NCBI RefSeq assembly: GCF_900176395.1
Contig: NZ_FWXL01000001.1
Span: 434,001 to 498,000, forward strand
DNA from: Novosphingobium sp. B1
GTDB taxonomy: Bacteria > Pseudomonadota > Alphaproteobacteria > Sphingomonadales > Sphingomonadaceae
Direction of reading: 5' to 3'
Length of the DNA: 64,000 bases
Under the pieces are notes generated by a model. The model did no database searches, was not told where the DNA came from, and saw only the letters and a list, made by a program, of their open reading frames with translations. Position numbers and translations under genes: made by a program. Shown here piece after piece: positions 30,556 to 39,754 of the stretch (position 1 is the first letter of the stretch; each line of letters starts with the position of its first letter).

Positions 30556-30644
30556 CCCTTCCCTCCGCCCGTGCTAACGGGTTCAGGTTCAACGGGTCGG
30601 GCTGCGTGACCAGCCCCTCTCAGCCACACTGGCTCCCCGGGGTA
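30556..30644 (-). promoter_or_regulatory. TPP riboswitch (THI element) upstream of thiC
   Basis: On the minus strand the leader reads CCGGGGAGCC, then GGCTGAGAGGGG, then GACCCGTTGAACCTGAAC, CCGTTAGCACGGGCG and GAGGGAAGG. These are the conserved blocks of the thiamine pyrophosphate aptamer in the right order. TPP binding normally lowers expression of thiC by hiding the ribosome site or ending transcription. The thiC start lies about 65 nt downstream. Confidence 0.95.
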
Positions 30645-30715
30645 TGCCGCCACTTCTACTGCCGTCCCCCGGTGCTGGCAACCTGACATTCCAAGCGGCT
30701 TCATTCATCTTTAAT

Positions 30716-30757
30716 GCGAATGATTCTTACTTGCATTGACTCTTGAGAATGAATCGC
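30716..30757 (+). promoter_or_regulatory. Fur-like inverted repeat before the TonB receptor
   Basis: An AT-rich patch in otherwise GC-rich DNA. GCGAATGATTCT (30716-30727) and AGAATGAATCGC (30746-30757) form an imperfect inverted repeat, and AATGC/GCATT arms lie within. It sits 34 nt before the TonB receptor start. The AATGATTCT core resembles Fur boxes. Iron control is inferred from this and from the receptor type. Confidence 0.5.
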
Positions 30758-30791
30758 ACTAAGCGTTGCCCATCACTGACGGGAGCCTAAC

Positions 30792-32882
30792 GTGCCGTAT
30801 CGCCTGCAATTTCTCTCTGCTTCTTCGCTGGCCGCCTTGGCTCTTACCTCCCAGCCCGCCCTTGCTGATGAGGTCGAAGACACGGAAAACCGCATCACCG
30901 TGATCGGTGATCGGGTCGAAGCGGTCCCTTCAGGCGCAACCGGACTTCCGCTTGCCATTGTCGACACGCCCCAGTCGGTCACCGTGATTGACCGGACCCT
31001 GATCGACGATTTCGCCTTCGACGAAGTCAACGATCTGCTGCGCTATGTCACCGGCGTGAATGTCGAGGAGGCCGAGACTGACCGCACCTACTATAACGCC
31101 CGCGGTTTCGACATCACCGAGGCGATGGTCGACGGCATCCAGCTCCCCAATATCTGGGGACCGTCTATCGGCTCGCTGGACACGGTGCTCTGGGATTCGA
31201 TCGAAGTGGTGCGTGGCGCCAATGGCCTCCTTTCAGGCGTCGGCAATCCGTCTGGCACGATCAACTACCGCCGGCGCCATTATACCGGACAGAAGCGGGT
31301 CACTGCCGAACTGACCGCTGCGTCGTGGAACCGGGTCCGCGGCGAAGTCGATATTGAAATGCCGCTCACTTCCGATGGCAACTGGGGCGTCCGTCTTGTC
31401 GGCGCGGCGCAGAATGCGGACTCCTACCTGCGCGACTACCGCTCGAACCGAACCGCCTTGCAAGGTGTGATCGACGGCCGCATCGCCGATAGCCTTGCCG
31501 TGTCCTTCGGCTACGCCCGCCAGCAGGGCACCTCGCGTGGCGTCCTGTGGGGCGCATTGCCGCTGCTCGACAGCGCAGGCAACCAGCTCGACTGGGATTT
31601 CTCCACTTCGACCACACAGGACTGGACGTACTGGAAGTCCAAGGACCAGACCGCGTTCGGCGAGGCCACATGGACCTTTGCTCCGGGCTGGAGCGTAAAG
31701 ACCCACCTCACCCGGCGCATCAACGATGAACCCTCGCGCCTGTTCTACGTTTACGGAACGCCTGACGCGCAAACCGGCCTCGGCCTGATGGGCAATCCCG
31801 GCGGCTACCTGTCCACGGCACGCGGCTGGATCTGGGACAACCGCCTCGATGGCACGTTCAAGCTGTTCGGTCGGGACCAGAAGCTGACCTTCGGCATCCA
31901 ACGCACCGCCGCAAGGTTTGGCTATCTTTCCTACCCCGTGCCCCTCACCGATCCCGCGTGGGCACCTTTGCCGCCGCTGCAATCGGGCTGGAATGGCAGC
32001 GAAGTTCCATATCCCGCCTTTGGCGATCCCGTCGAAAGTGCCAGCATCAACGACAAGCAGTGGCGGATTCGCGCCGCTACAGATCTTGAGCTGGGCGATC
32101 GCCTGAGCCTGATCCTCGGCGCAAACTATGTCGATGTGAAGACCACCGGCTTCACCTTCGGCGTGAGCGCAGCGCGCAGCGAAAGCGCCGTCAGCCCATT
32201 CCTCGGCGCAACATTCAAGATTGTCCCCGGCGTCAATCTCTACGCCAGCTATTCCGATATCTTCAATCCGCAGAAGGAACTCGGCACCGATCTCAAACCG
32301 GTCGGCTCGGCCAAGGGCAAAAGCTGGGAGGCAGGCCTCAAGGGGGAGACATCCGACAAGGCGCTGTTCGGCTCGCTCGCCCTGTTCCGTTCCGAACAGG
32401 CCAACCTCGCCGAATCCTCGGGCTACGACGCCAATCTCGGCCAGACACTCTACACCGGCATCTTCGTGCGCAGCCAGGGCGTCGAGGCTGAAGTCGGCGG
32501 TCGCATCGCCCCCGGCCTCACCGTGCAGGGTGGCCTGACGCATCTGTCCCTCGAAGGGCGCGATGGCAACCCCGTGCGCACCTATGTGCCCCGTACCACG
32601 GCCAACCTGCTCGTCCGCTGGGAGCCGGTCGAGAAGGTGCAACTCGGCGCGGCCATGCGCTGGCAGGATGCGGTCTACTCGACCAACGCTCTCGGCACGA
32701 TCAGGCAAGGCGATTATGCCACGCTGCAGTTGCAGGCCGGCTACCGGCTCAATGACAACGTCAGCTTCAACCTCAATGTCGCCAACGCCACCAATCACAA
32801 GCATCTCGCCAGCCTCTACTGGGACCAGTCCTTCCTCGCCCCGCCGCGCAGCGTGACCGGCTCGGTCAGGATGACGTTCTGA
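30792..32882 (+). CDS. TonB-dependent siderophore receptor
   Basis: 696 residues. A signal peptide (about 1-25, SQPALAD) is followed by a plug domain (about 45-160: DTPQSVTVIDRTLIDD, VTGVNVEEAETDR, YYNARGFDIT, VDGIQLP, VEVVRGANGLLSGVGNPSGTI-like). A 22-strand outer-membrane barrel ends in VTGSVRMTF with terminal Phe. The plug resembles FhuE/FpvA-type ferric siderophore receptors, but no N-terminal signalling domain is present. The TGA overlaps the ATG of the next gene by one base, so the PepSY protein is translated with it. A Fur-like dyad lies upstream. Confidence 0.93.
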   Translation: MPYRLQFLSASSLAALALTSQPALADEVEDTENRITVIGDRVEAVPSGATGLPLAIVDTPQSVTVIDRTLIDDFAFDEVNDLLRYVTGVNVEEAETDRTYYNARGFDITEAMVDGIQLPNIWGPSIGSLDTVLWDSIEVVRGANGLLSGVGNPSGTINYRRRHYTGQKRVTAELTAASWNRVRGEVDIEMPLTSDGNWGVRLVGAAQNADSYLRDYRSNRTALQGVIDGRIADSLAVSFGYARQQGTSRGVLWGALPLLDSAGNQLDWDFSTSTTQDWTYWKSKDQTAFGEATWTFAPGWSVKTHLTRRINDEPSRLFYVYGTPDAQTGLGLMGNPGGYLSTARGWIWDNRLDGTFKLFGRDQKLTFGIQRTAARFGYLSYPVPLTDPAWAPLPPLQSGWNGSEVPYPAFGDPVESASINDKQWRIRAATDLELGDRLSLILGANYVDVKTTGFTFGVSAARSESAVSPFLGATFKIVPGVNLYASYSDIFNPQKELGTDLKPVGSAKGKSWEAGLKGETSDKALFGSLALFRSEQANLAESSGYDANLGQTLYTGIFVRSQGVEAEVGGRIAPGLTVQGGLTHLSLEGRDGNPVRTYVPRTTANLLVRWEPVEKVQLGAAMRWQDAVYSTNALGTIRQGDYATLQLQAGYRLNDNVSFNLNVANATNHKHLASLYWDQSFLAPPRSVTGSVRMTF

Positions 32883-34162
32883 TGGCCACGCGCGCGCAGG
32901 GATCGCTCGCTCCTCCCCGGCGCCTTGCGCTGCCGGGGCGTGCGACATGGGTTGTGGTCCACCGCTGGGCGGGCCTGACTCTCGCGCTGTTCCTCGCCGT
33001 GGCGGGCCTCACCGGCTCGCTATTGCCGTGGATCGAGGAGCTCGAGGCCGCCACCGCGCCCGAACTGCACAATTCCCGCTGGATTGGCACGCCCGATCCC
33101 CTGCGCGTGCGCGAGGAAGTTCTGGCGCGCTATCCCGGCGCTGGGCTGGATTTCCTGCCGCTCTCGGTCGAACCCGGCAAGGCCCTTCGCCTTCACCTTC
33201 ACTGGCTCGACCCCAGGACCGGGCTTGAGCGCGAAAACGGCCCCGGCGTGCCCGAATGGGACGACCTGTTTCTCAACCCCGTTACGGGCGAGGAACAGGG
33301 CCGCCGCGAATGGGGCAACATCGGCCAGGGCACGAAGAACCTGATGCCGTTTCTCTATCGCCTGCATTATTCCCTCGCACTCGGCACCATCGGTACGCTG
33401 GCCTTCGGCATCGCCGCGCTGATCTGGACAGTCGATTGCTTCGTAGGCTTCTACCTCACCCTGCCACCCAAGGCGCCCAAGCCCGCCCGCACACCCTTCC
33501 TCGATCGCTGGCGGCCAAGCTGGCGCATTCGGAGGAAATCCACACCCTACAAGCTCAACTTCGATCTCCACCGTGCCGGAGGCCTGTGGCTCTGGCCGCT
33601 GCTGCTTGTATTCGCCTGGTCGAGCGTGTCGTTCAATCTGCCACAGGTCTATGTGCCGGTGATGGAATCCCTTGGAGCCAGGGACGGGCGCGCGATCCTG
33701 ATCGAAAAGGCCCTGCCTGCCCCTCGCAACGCGCCCGCGCTCGATTTCCGCATGGCCACGCAGCGTGGTGAGGACCTTGCCAGAAGCGAAGCGATGAAAA
33801 GGGGCCTAGCCCCGCTCGAGGATGGAGAGCGCTGGATCTGGCACATTCCCACCAGCGGCCTCTATGTCTACGGCTTCACCACCAAGTCCGACATCGGTCA
33901 CCACGGCGGTGGCACCCGGGTGGCTTTCGATAGCAACACCGGCGAACTGCAGGCGGTCGAATGGCCAAGCGGCGTCAATACGACCAATACTTTCAGCAAC
34001 TGGCTGGCGGCACTGCACATGGCGCAGGTCTTCGGCCTGCCTTATCGCATCTTCGTGAGCGCGCTCGGGATCGCGGTGACCATGCTTTCGGTCACCGGTG
34101 TGGTCATTTGGCTGAAGAAGCGTTCCGCACGGGCTGGCCGGACGATGCGCCGGTCAGCCTGA
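32882..34162 (+). CDS. PepSY-associated transmembrane protein (siderophore-linked)
   Basis: 426 residues. The first membrane helix is preceded by a typical VVVHRWAGLTLALFLAVAGLTGSLLPW stretch near residue 23. Further helices lie near 155-185, 235-255 and 375-400, with two periplasmic PepSY-like parts between. Proteins of this type sit beside siderophore receptors and are thought to reduce or release ferric iron at the inner membrane. It overlaps the receptor stop by one base (TGATG). Confidence 0.9.
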   Translation: MATRAQGSLAPPRRLALPGRATWVVVHRWAGLTLALFLAVAGLTGSLLPWIEELEAATAPELHNSRWIGTPDPLRVREEVLARYPGAGLDFLPLSVEPGKALRLHLHWLDPRTGLERENGPGVPEWDDLFLNPVTGEEQGRREWGNIGQGTKNLMPFLYRLHYSLALGTIGTLAFGIAALIWTVDCFVGFYLTLPPKAPKPARTPFLDRWRPSWRIRRKSTPYKLNFDLHRAGGLWLWPLLLVFAWSSVSFNLPQVYVPVMESLGARDGRAILIEKALPAPRNAPALDFRMATQRGEDLARSEAMKRGLAPLEDGERWIWHIPTSGLYVYGFTTKSDIGHHGGGTRVAFDSNTGELQAVEWPSGVNTTNTFSNWLAALHMAQVFGLPYRIFVSALGIAVTMLSVTGVVIWLKKRSARAGRTMRRSA

Positions 34163-34163
34163 T

Positions 34164-35684
34164 CTATTCAGCCGCCTCCGCAAGCGTCGCCTGCCGCCGC
34201 ACCCCGTCATAGACGAACTCCTGCCCTTCAAGATCGATGAAGGGGATCACGTCGCGCTCTGCCCAATAGTTCTGGTTATGCCGCCAGACGTCATTGCCGC
34301 CGGCACGCGGCAGCTTTTCCAGATCGCGCATCAGGTAGCCGGGATTGAAATTGTCCGCATCGATCCACGGCTGTATTTCCAGTCCTTCGTCAACGTCGCG
34401 GAAAGCCACCTCAACCTTGTGCGCGTCTCTTTCGTCCATGTGCTTCAGCAGACGGCAGACGAAATCGCCCAGCATGTCGACCCGCAAGGTCCAGCTTGCG
34501 CGGAAATAGCCGAAAACCCAGACCATGTTGGGAACACCGGTGAACATCATCCCGCGATAGGTGACGGTATCGCCCCAATCGACAGCCTTGCCGTCAACTT
34601 CGAACGGAATGTCGCCCAGAACCTTGAGGTGGAACCCGGTACAGGCAACGATGATGTCGGCTTCCAGCAATTCGCCGCTGCTGGTCAGCACGCCGGTTTC
34701 CGTAAAGCGGTCGATCGTGTCGGTTACCACGCGCACCTTGCCTTCGGACGCCGCCCGGAACAGGTCGCCATCGGGGCAGAAGGCCAAGCGCTGCTGCCAG
34801 GGCCGGTATCGCGGCGCGAAATGCGGCTCGAACGAGAAGTCCTCCCCGGCATAGGCCCGCGCCGCCGCCTGCAGTTCCTCGACCACGACATCGGGCTCTT
34901 CCACGCAGCGCCGGTCGATGACCGACTGGTCGTGCATGATCTGCGCGCGCACCACGCGGTGGATGGTGGGCTCGTCGATGCCGATCTGGCGAAGGCGATC
35001 GGCCAGTTCGTTCTGGTTGGGATGACAGAAGAAATACGTCGGCGAACGCTGCAGCATCGTCACCTGCGCCTTCTCGGCAAAGGCCGGCACCACGGTCGCT
35101 GCTGTCGCGCCCGATCCGATCACCAGCACGCGCTTGCCTTCCCAGTCGGTCGCCGGGTCCCACAGCTGCGCGTGCACGAACAGCCCCTTGAAGTCCGACA
35201 CGCCCTGCCATTCCGTGGGAATGTAAGGCACCTGATGGTCGTAATAGCCCTGGCACATCCACAGGAAGTTCGCGGTGAACGTCGCCGTGCCACCGTCCTT
35301 GGTCCGGGCTTCCAGAGTCCAGCGATTGCTGGCGCTGTCCCATTTCGCGCTCGTGATCGTGTGGCCATAGCGAATGTGCTGGCCGATGCCGCCTTCCTCG
35401 ATCACCTCACCCATGTAATCGAGGATCGCCTGCGCGCTTGCGATCGGCGCGCCGACCCACGGCTTGAAGCGGTATCCGAAAGTGTAGAGGTCCGAGTCCG
35501 AGCGTACGCCGGGATACTTGTGCGTATCCCACGTCCCGCCGAAGGTGTCCTTGCTTTCGATGATCGCATAGGTCTTGCCGGGGCACTGGTCCTGCAGGTG
35601 CCATGCGGACCCGATGCCGGAGATTCCGGCTCCCACGATCAGTACGTCAAAGTCGCCGCCCGTTGCTGCGCGCTCGCTCATCAT
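34164..35684 (-). CDS. Flavin-containing monooxygenase, Baeyer-Villiger type
   Basis: 506 residues. Two Rossmann loops are seen: VLIVGAGISGIGSA (FAD) near residue 15 and VLVIGSGATAATVVP (NADPH) near residue 187. Between them is the Baeyer-Villiger fingerprint FKGLFVHAQLWD, which fits FxGxxxHxxxW(P/D). It should insert oxygen next to a ketone or oxidise a heteroatom; the substrate is unknown. It starts MMSERAA; the second Met (35681) is also possible. It lies tail to tail with the PepSY gene, and 124 nt of featureless sequence precede it. Confidence 0.9.
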   Translation of the reverse strand: MMSERAATGGDFDVLIVGAGISGIGSAWHLQDQCPGKTYAIIESKDTFGGTWDTHKYPGVRSDSDLYTFGYRFKPWVGAPIASAQAILDYMGEVIEEGGIGQHIRYGHTITSAKWDSASNRWTLEARTKDGGTATFTANFLWMCQGYYDHQVPYIPTEWQGVSDFKGLFVHAQLWDPATDWEGKRVLVIGSGATAATVVPAFAEKAQVTMLQRSPTYFFCHPNQNELADRLRQIGIDEPTIHRVVRAQIMHDQSVIDRRCVEEPDVVVEELQAAARAYAGEDFSFEPHFAPRYRPWQQRLAFCPDGDLFRAASEGKVRVVTDTIDRFTETGVLTSSGELLEADIIVACTGFHLKVLGDIPFEVDGKAVDWGDTVTYRGMMFTGVPNMVWVFGYFRASWTLRVDMLGDFVCRLLKHMDERDAHKVEVAFRDVDEGLEIQPWIDADNFNPGYLMRDLEKLPRAGGNDVWRHNQNYWAERDVIPFIDLEGQEFVYDGVRRQATLAEAAE

Positions 35685-35808
35685 GCCTCTCCATGGTCTG
35701 ACGCCACTCCGGCCGTTTTCGGCTCATTGCAGAAGGTGACATTGATGCCCGTCAATTGGCAACTGGACGGGCCACCGATTGAGGCATTCGGTCACGAAAA
35801 TCGGATGC

Positions 35809-36402
35809 TCAGCCCGCCGCCTGCCACTGCCGTACCGTTTCAAGCGGCCAGGCCAGCATCAGCACGTTGAGCGTGAGGTTGTCACGGATCATTGCCAGCG
35901 TGAACAGCTCGAAGGCCAGCGCGACGATCACCGTCACCCGTACCGGAGCGCGGCTTGCGAACATGAAGCCCAGCACCATGCAGGCCATGTCGCTGAACGA
36001 ATTGAGCACGCTGTCGCCCGAATAGCCCCAGGAGATCGTTACGGCACGATATCGGTCGATGATGATCGGTGAATTCTCGAGAATCTCCCACGACCCTTCG
36101 ACCAGCACAGCCAGCGCCAGCGCCCAGGCTGGAGAGACAGCTTTAAGCCCGAACCTTTGCCAGAGCAGATGGGCCGCGCCGTAGAACAGGAAGCCGTGAA
36201 TCACGTGGCTGAAGCTGTACCAATCCAGGATCTGCTGGCTGTTCTCCGCCGATTCAACCACCCCCTGCCACAGCCTGATCGTGCCGCACGGGTATATCGG
36301 CGGTCGCGCCATGCCAAGCAGGATGATCACGATCCCAAGCGCCACGCCAAGCGCCGCAATCCAGCCTGCCCTGCCCGGCTGCAGCGAAATCCCTCGTGTC
36401 AT
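35809..36402 (-). CDS. DUF2585 (UPF0314) membrane protein
   Basis: 197 residues with four to five membrane helices. The stretch IYPCGTIRLWQGVVESAENSQ near residue 40, followed by LDWYSFSHVIHGFLFY, and EILENSPIIIDRYR near 110 are typical of the DUF2585 family. The function is unknown. The ATG at 36402 is preferred because GGAGGGG lies 5 nt before it; the open frame continues upstream. It diverges from crtY across a 93-nt gap. Confidence 0.88.
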   Translation of the reverse strand: MTRGISLQPGRAGWIAALGVALGIVIILLGMARPPIYPCGTIRLWQGVVESAENSQQILDWYSFSHVIHGFLFYGAAHLLWQRFGLKAVSPAWALALAVLVEGSWEILENSPIIIDRYRAVTISWGYSGDSVLNSFSDMACMVLGFMFASRAPVRVTVIVALAFELFTLAMIRDNLTLNVLMLAWPLETVRQWQAAG

Positions 36403-36495
36403 CCACGCCCCTCCACGATCCATGCCCTTTCTGACGGGGGATGCCGACAGCGGCAAGCCCATGGTTGCACCGGCAACCGCATACCCCTAAGCGCT

Positions 36496-37698
36496 ATGAC
36501 CATGAGTGTGCGGAACTGCGACATCGCGATCCTTGGCGGAGGGCTGGCTGGCGGCCTGGTTGCCCTGGCGCTGCGTCAGGCCCGTCCGGAACTCGACATA
36601 ATCCTCGTCGAACAGGGCGATACGATCGGCGGAAACCACGTCTGGTCGTTTTTCGGCACCGATGTGAACAAGGCAGGGCGCGCGCTGCTTGAAGGCATGG
36701 TCGTCGCCGCCTGGCCCGAATACACCGTACGCTTCCCGCGTTACGAACGCCGGTTGAAGACAAGCTACTACTCGATCAACTCGCACCGTTTCGACAAGAT
36801 CTTGCGTCAGCGCCTTGCACCCGGCGCTATCATCACGGGGGTACGCGCGCTCGCCTGCAGCCCGACGAACGCCACCTTGTCCGACGGCATGCGCCTCGAG
36901 GCCAAGGGCGTGATCGATGCCCGCGGCCTTCGCAACGTTACGGACCTGACCGGTGGCTGGCAGAAGTTCGTCGGCCGCCGCTTCCGCCTTTCGGCCCCGC
37001 ACGGCCTCGATGCTCCGATCGTCAAGGACGCCACGGTCGAGCAGATCGACGGTTACCGCTTCGTCTATTCGCTGCCCTTCGCCGCCGACGAGATCTTCAT
37101 CGAAGACACCTACTATTCCGATGGGCCCGCGCTCGACGCTGACGCCATCCGTGCCCGGATCGACGAATACGCCGCCGCCAAGGGATGGCAGATCGCCGAA
37201 ATGCTCGAAGAGGAACAGGGCGTCTTGCCCGTCGTCGCCGGGGGCAACTTCGATGCTTTCTGGCGCGCCAGCGGCGGTCCGGTCGCCCGGGCCGGGGTGC
37301 GCGCCGGGCTGTTCCAGGCCGTCACCAGCTATTCACTGCCCGATGCGGTCAAGTACGCCCTCGCACTTGCCCGTCAGCAGGATCTTTCCGGTGAAGCACT
37401 TGCCCGCTTCAGCGAACAGTGGGCGCGCAAGCACTGGGCGCAGTCGGCCTATCTGCGCCAGCTGTCCGCGCTGCTTTTTGCCGGCGCCGCGCCCGACAAG
37501 CGCTATCGTGTGCTCGAACGGTTCTACAGCCTGCGGCACGGGCTGATCGAACGCTTCTACGCTGGAAAGACCACGGTCTTCGACAAGGCCCGCATCCTTG
37601 CCGGCAAGCCGCCATTGCCGATCACCAACGCCATCGGTGTGCTCACCGGCCTCGGCGCACGTCCCAAACCTTTATCCCTTGCAGGAACTCCACGATGA
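36496..37698 (+). CDS. crtY: Lycopene beta-cyclase
   Basis: Flavoprotein that cyclises the ends of lycopene to beta-carotene. 400 residues. A dinucleotide loop ILGGGLAGGLVALALRQ lies near residue 12, and NHVWSFFGTDV near residue 48. YRFVYSLPFAADEIFIEDTYYSD near 185 and the C-terminal FYSLRHGLIERFYAGK are strong CrtY markers. The second ATG (36502) is also possible. First gene of the carotenoid cluster; its TGA overlaps crtI by 4 nt. Geranylgeranyl diphosphate synthase and hydroxylase genes are not in the window. Confidence 0.95.
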   Translation: MTMSVRNCDIAILGGGLAGGLVALALRQARPELDIILVEQGDTIGGNHVWSFFGTDVNKAGRALLEGMVVAAWPEYTVRFPRYERRLKTSYYSINSHRFDKILRQRLAPGAIITGVRALACSPTNATLSDGMRLEAKGVIDARGLRNVTDLTGGWQKFVGRRFRLSAPHGLDAPIVKDATVEQIDGYRFVYSLPFAADEIFIEDTYYSDGPALDADAIRARIDEYAAAKGWQIAEMLEEEQGVLPVVAGGNFDAFWRASGGPVARAGVRAGLFQAVTSYSLPDAVKYALALARQQDLSGEALARFSEQWARKHWAQSAYLRQLSALLFAGAAPDKRYRVLERFYSLRHGLIERFYAGKTTVFDKARILAGKPPLPITNAIGVLTGLGARPKPLSLAGTPR

Positions 37699-39173
37699 AG
37701 CGCGCTTGCGTAATCGGCTCCGGCTTCGGCGGTCTTGCCCTCGCCATCCGCCTGCAATCCGGCGGCATTCAGACCACCGTCATCGAAGCGCGCGACAAGC
37801 CGGGCGGCCGCGCCTATCACTGGGAGAAGGACGGCTTCACGTTCGATGCCGGCCCCACGGTCGTCACCGATCCAGCCTGCCTGCAGGAACTCTGGGGCCT
37901 CAAGGGCCACCGGATGGCCGATGATGTCGAGCTCATGCCGGTCATGCCATTCTATCGCCTCAACTGGCCCGATGGCACCAACTTCGATTATTCGAACGAT
38001 GAAACCCAGCTTCGTGCCGAGATCGCCAAGCTCAATCCGGCCGATGTCGCAGGCTACGAAGAGTTCCTCGAATACTCTGCCGGTGTGTTCGAGGAAGGCT
38101 ACGTCAAACTGGGCTCGGTCCCGTTCCTCGATTTCGCCTCGATGCTCAAGGCCGCCCCGGCGCTTGCCCGCTACCAGGCATGGCGGTCGGTCTATTCGAT
38201 GGTCTCGTCCTACGTGAAGGATGAGCGCCTTCGCGAAGCGTTCAGTTTCCACACCCTGCTCGTCGGCGGCAACCCGATGAACACCAGCTCGATCTACGCC
38301 CTGATCCACAAACTGGAAAAGGACGGGGGCGTGTGGTGGGCCAAGGGCGGCACCAACAAGCTGATCCAGGGCATGCTCACGCATTTCGAGCGCCTCGGCG
38401 GCGAAGTGCGCATGGGCGATCCGGTGACCCACATCGAAACGCTCGGCACCCGCGTGACCGGCGTCACCACCAAAAGCGGCTGGTCGGCCAAGTTTGACGC
38501 CGTCGCCTCAAACGGCGATATCGTCCATTCCTATCGCGATCTGATGCCTGACAATCCACATGCACAACGCCGCGCAAAGTCTTTGACGAAAAAGAAATTT
38601 TCTCCAAGTCTCTTCGTGGTTCACTTCGGTGTCGAGGGCACGTGGCCGGGCATCCCGCACCACATGATCCTGTTCGGGCCGCGCTACAAGGGCCTGCTGG
38701 ACGACATCTACAAGCACGGCGTCCTGCCTGAAGACTTCTCAATCTACCTTCACCACCCGACGGTAACCGACCCCTCGGTGGCGCCGGAAGGCATGAGCAC
38801 GTTCTATGCACTCGTTCCGGTTGCCAACATGGGCAAGCTTCCGGTGGACTGGGACGAGATCGGTCCCATTCTTGAAAAGCGCATCCTCGACGAGGTCGGT
38901 CGTCGCCTGATCCCGGACATCCATTCGCGTATCGTAACGAAGTTCCACTACGCACCGTCCGACTTCAAGACCGATCTCTCGGCCCATCTCGGAAGCGCTT
39001 TCAGCCTCGAACCGCTGCTCACGCAAAGCGCTTGGTTCCGCGCCCACAACCGCGACGACGCGATTTCCAACATGTATCTGGTCGGTGCGGGAACCCATCC
39101 GGGCGCCGGGATTCCCGGAGTGGTCGGGTCGGCAAAAGCCACCGCCAAACTGATGCTGGAGGATCTTCTTTGA
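37695..39173 (+). CDS. crtI: Phytoene desaturase
   Basis: Desaturates phytoene to lycopene, using FAD at the membrane. 492 residues. The FAD loop VIGSGFGGLALAIRLQ is near residue 6, followed by EARDKPGGRAYHWEKDGFTFDAGPT. The C-terminal FAD stretch is YLVGAGTHPGAGIPGVVGSAK, as in all CrtI. The ATG overlaps the crtY stop (ATGA), and its own stop overlaps the TTG start of the LOG gene. Confidence 0.97.
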   Translation: MKRACVIGSGFGGLALAIRLQSGGIQTTVIEARDKPGGRAYHWEKDGFTFDAGPTVVTDPACLQELWGLKGHRMADDVELMPVMPFYRLNWPDGTNFDYSNDETQLRAEIAKLNPADVAGYEEFLEYSAGVFEEGYVKLGSVPFLDFASMLKAAPALARYQAWRSVYSMVSSYVKDERLREAFSFHTLLVGGNPMNTSSIYALIHKLEKDGGVWWAKGGTNKLIQGMLTHFERLGGEVRMGDPVTHIETLGTRVTGVTTKSGWSAKFDAVASNGDIVHSYRDLMPDNPHAQRRAKSLTKKKFSPSLFVVHFGVEGTWPGIPHHMILFGPRYKGLLDDIYKHGVLPEDFSIYLHHPTVTDPSVAPEGMSTFYALVPVANMGKLPVDWDEIGPILEKRILDEVGRRLIPDIHSRIVTKFHYAPSDFKTDLSAHLGSAFSLEPLLTQSAWFRAHNRDDAISNMYLVGAGTHPGAGIPGVVGSAKATAKLMLEDLL

Positions 39174-39751
39174 AACGTCTTGCCGTCTACTGCGGCTCTG
39201 CCTCGCCTGCCGACACGCGTTACGTAACCCTCGCCCGGGAGATCGGCGCCGAACTGGCGCGCCGCGGCATCGGTGTCGTCTATGGCGGTGGCAAGCTCGG
39301 GCTGATGGGCGCCGTGGCCTATGGTGCGCTCGATGCCGGCGGCGAAGTGATCGGTGTCATTCCCGAAGCCCTCGTCAACAGCGAAGTGTCGAACCACGAT
39401 TGCACCGAGTTGCACATCGTCCCCGGCATGCACGAACGCAAGAAGGCCTTCACCGATCTGTCGGACGGCTTCCTGACCATTCCCGGTGGCGTCGGCACGA
39501 TGGACGAGCTGTGGGAAGCCGTAAGTTGGGCGCAGCTTGGCTATCACGCCAAGCCGGTTGGCCTGCTGAACGCCTACGGCTTCTACGATCACCTCCTGGC
39601 CTTCAACCAGCACATGATCGACGTCGGCTTCATCCGCGAAGCCCACGCCAGCATCATCATCGCAGAACCCGATCTCGATGCCCTGCTCGATCGTATGGCA
39701 GGCTACGTGCCGCACAAGCCGATCTTCGCCATGAAGGCCGAAGATCTCTGA
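39170..39751 (+). CDS. LOG family protein (nucleotide 5'-monophosphate nucleosidase) inside the crt operon
   Basis: 193 residues. The LOG motif is split as VVYGGGKLGLMGAVA near residue 41 and PGGVGTMDELWEA near 104, with a conserved R-K pair in HERKKAF. Family members remove ribose 5-phosphate from cytokinin- or purine-type nucleoside monophosphates. It starts at TTG, overlapping the crtI stop, with GGAGG 6 nt before. It sits between crtI and crtB, in the same direction, with 3 nt before the crtB start. Why a LOG enzyme belongs to a carotenoid transcript is unclear. Confidence 0.9.
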   Translation: MKRLAVYCGSASPADTRYVTLAREIGAELARRGIGVVYGGGKLGLMGAVAYGALDAGGEVIGVIPEALVNSEVSNHDCTELHIVPGMHERKKAFTDLSDGFLTIPGGVGTMDELWEAVSWAQLGYHAKPVGLLNAYGFYDHLLAFNQHMIDVGFIREAHASIIIAEPDLDALLDRMAGYVPHKPIFAMKAEDL

Positions 39752-39754
39752 GTG

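Noticed and set aside
31233..32948. Long minus-strand open frame opposite the TonB receptor (571 codons)
   Set aside because: It lies fully antisense to a receptor with clear signal peptide, plug and barrel, and its translation shows no family features; it is a GC-rich shadow.
34278..35870. Plus-strand open frame of 530 codons opposite the monooxygenase
   Set aside because: The opposite strand encodes an intact Baeyer-Villiger-type enzyme with all motifs; this frame is rich in His/Arg without pattern.
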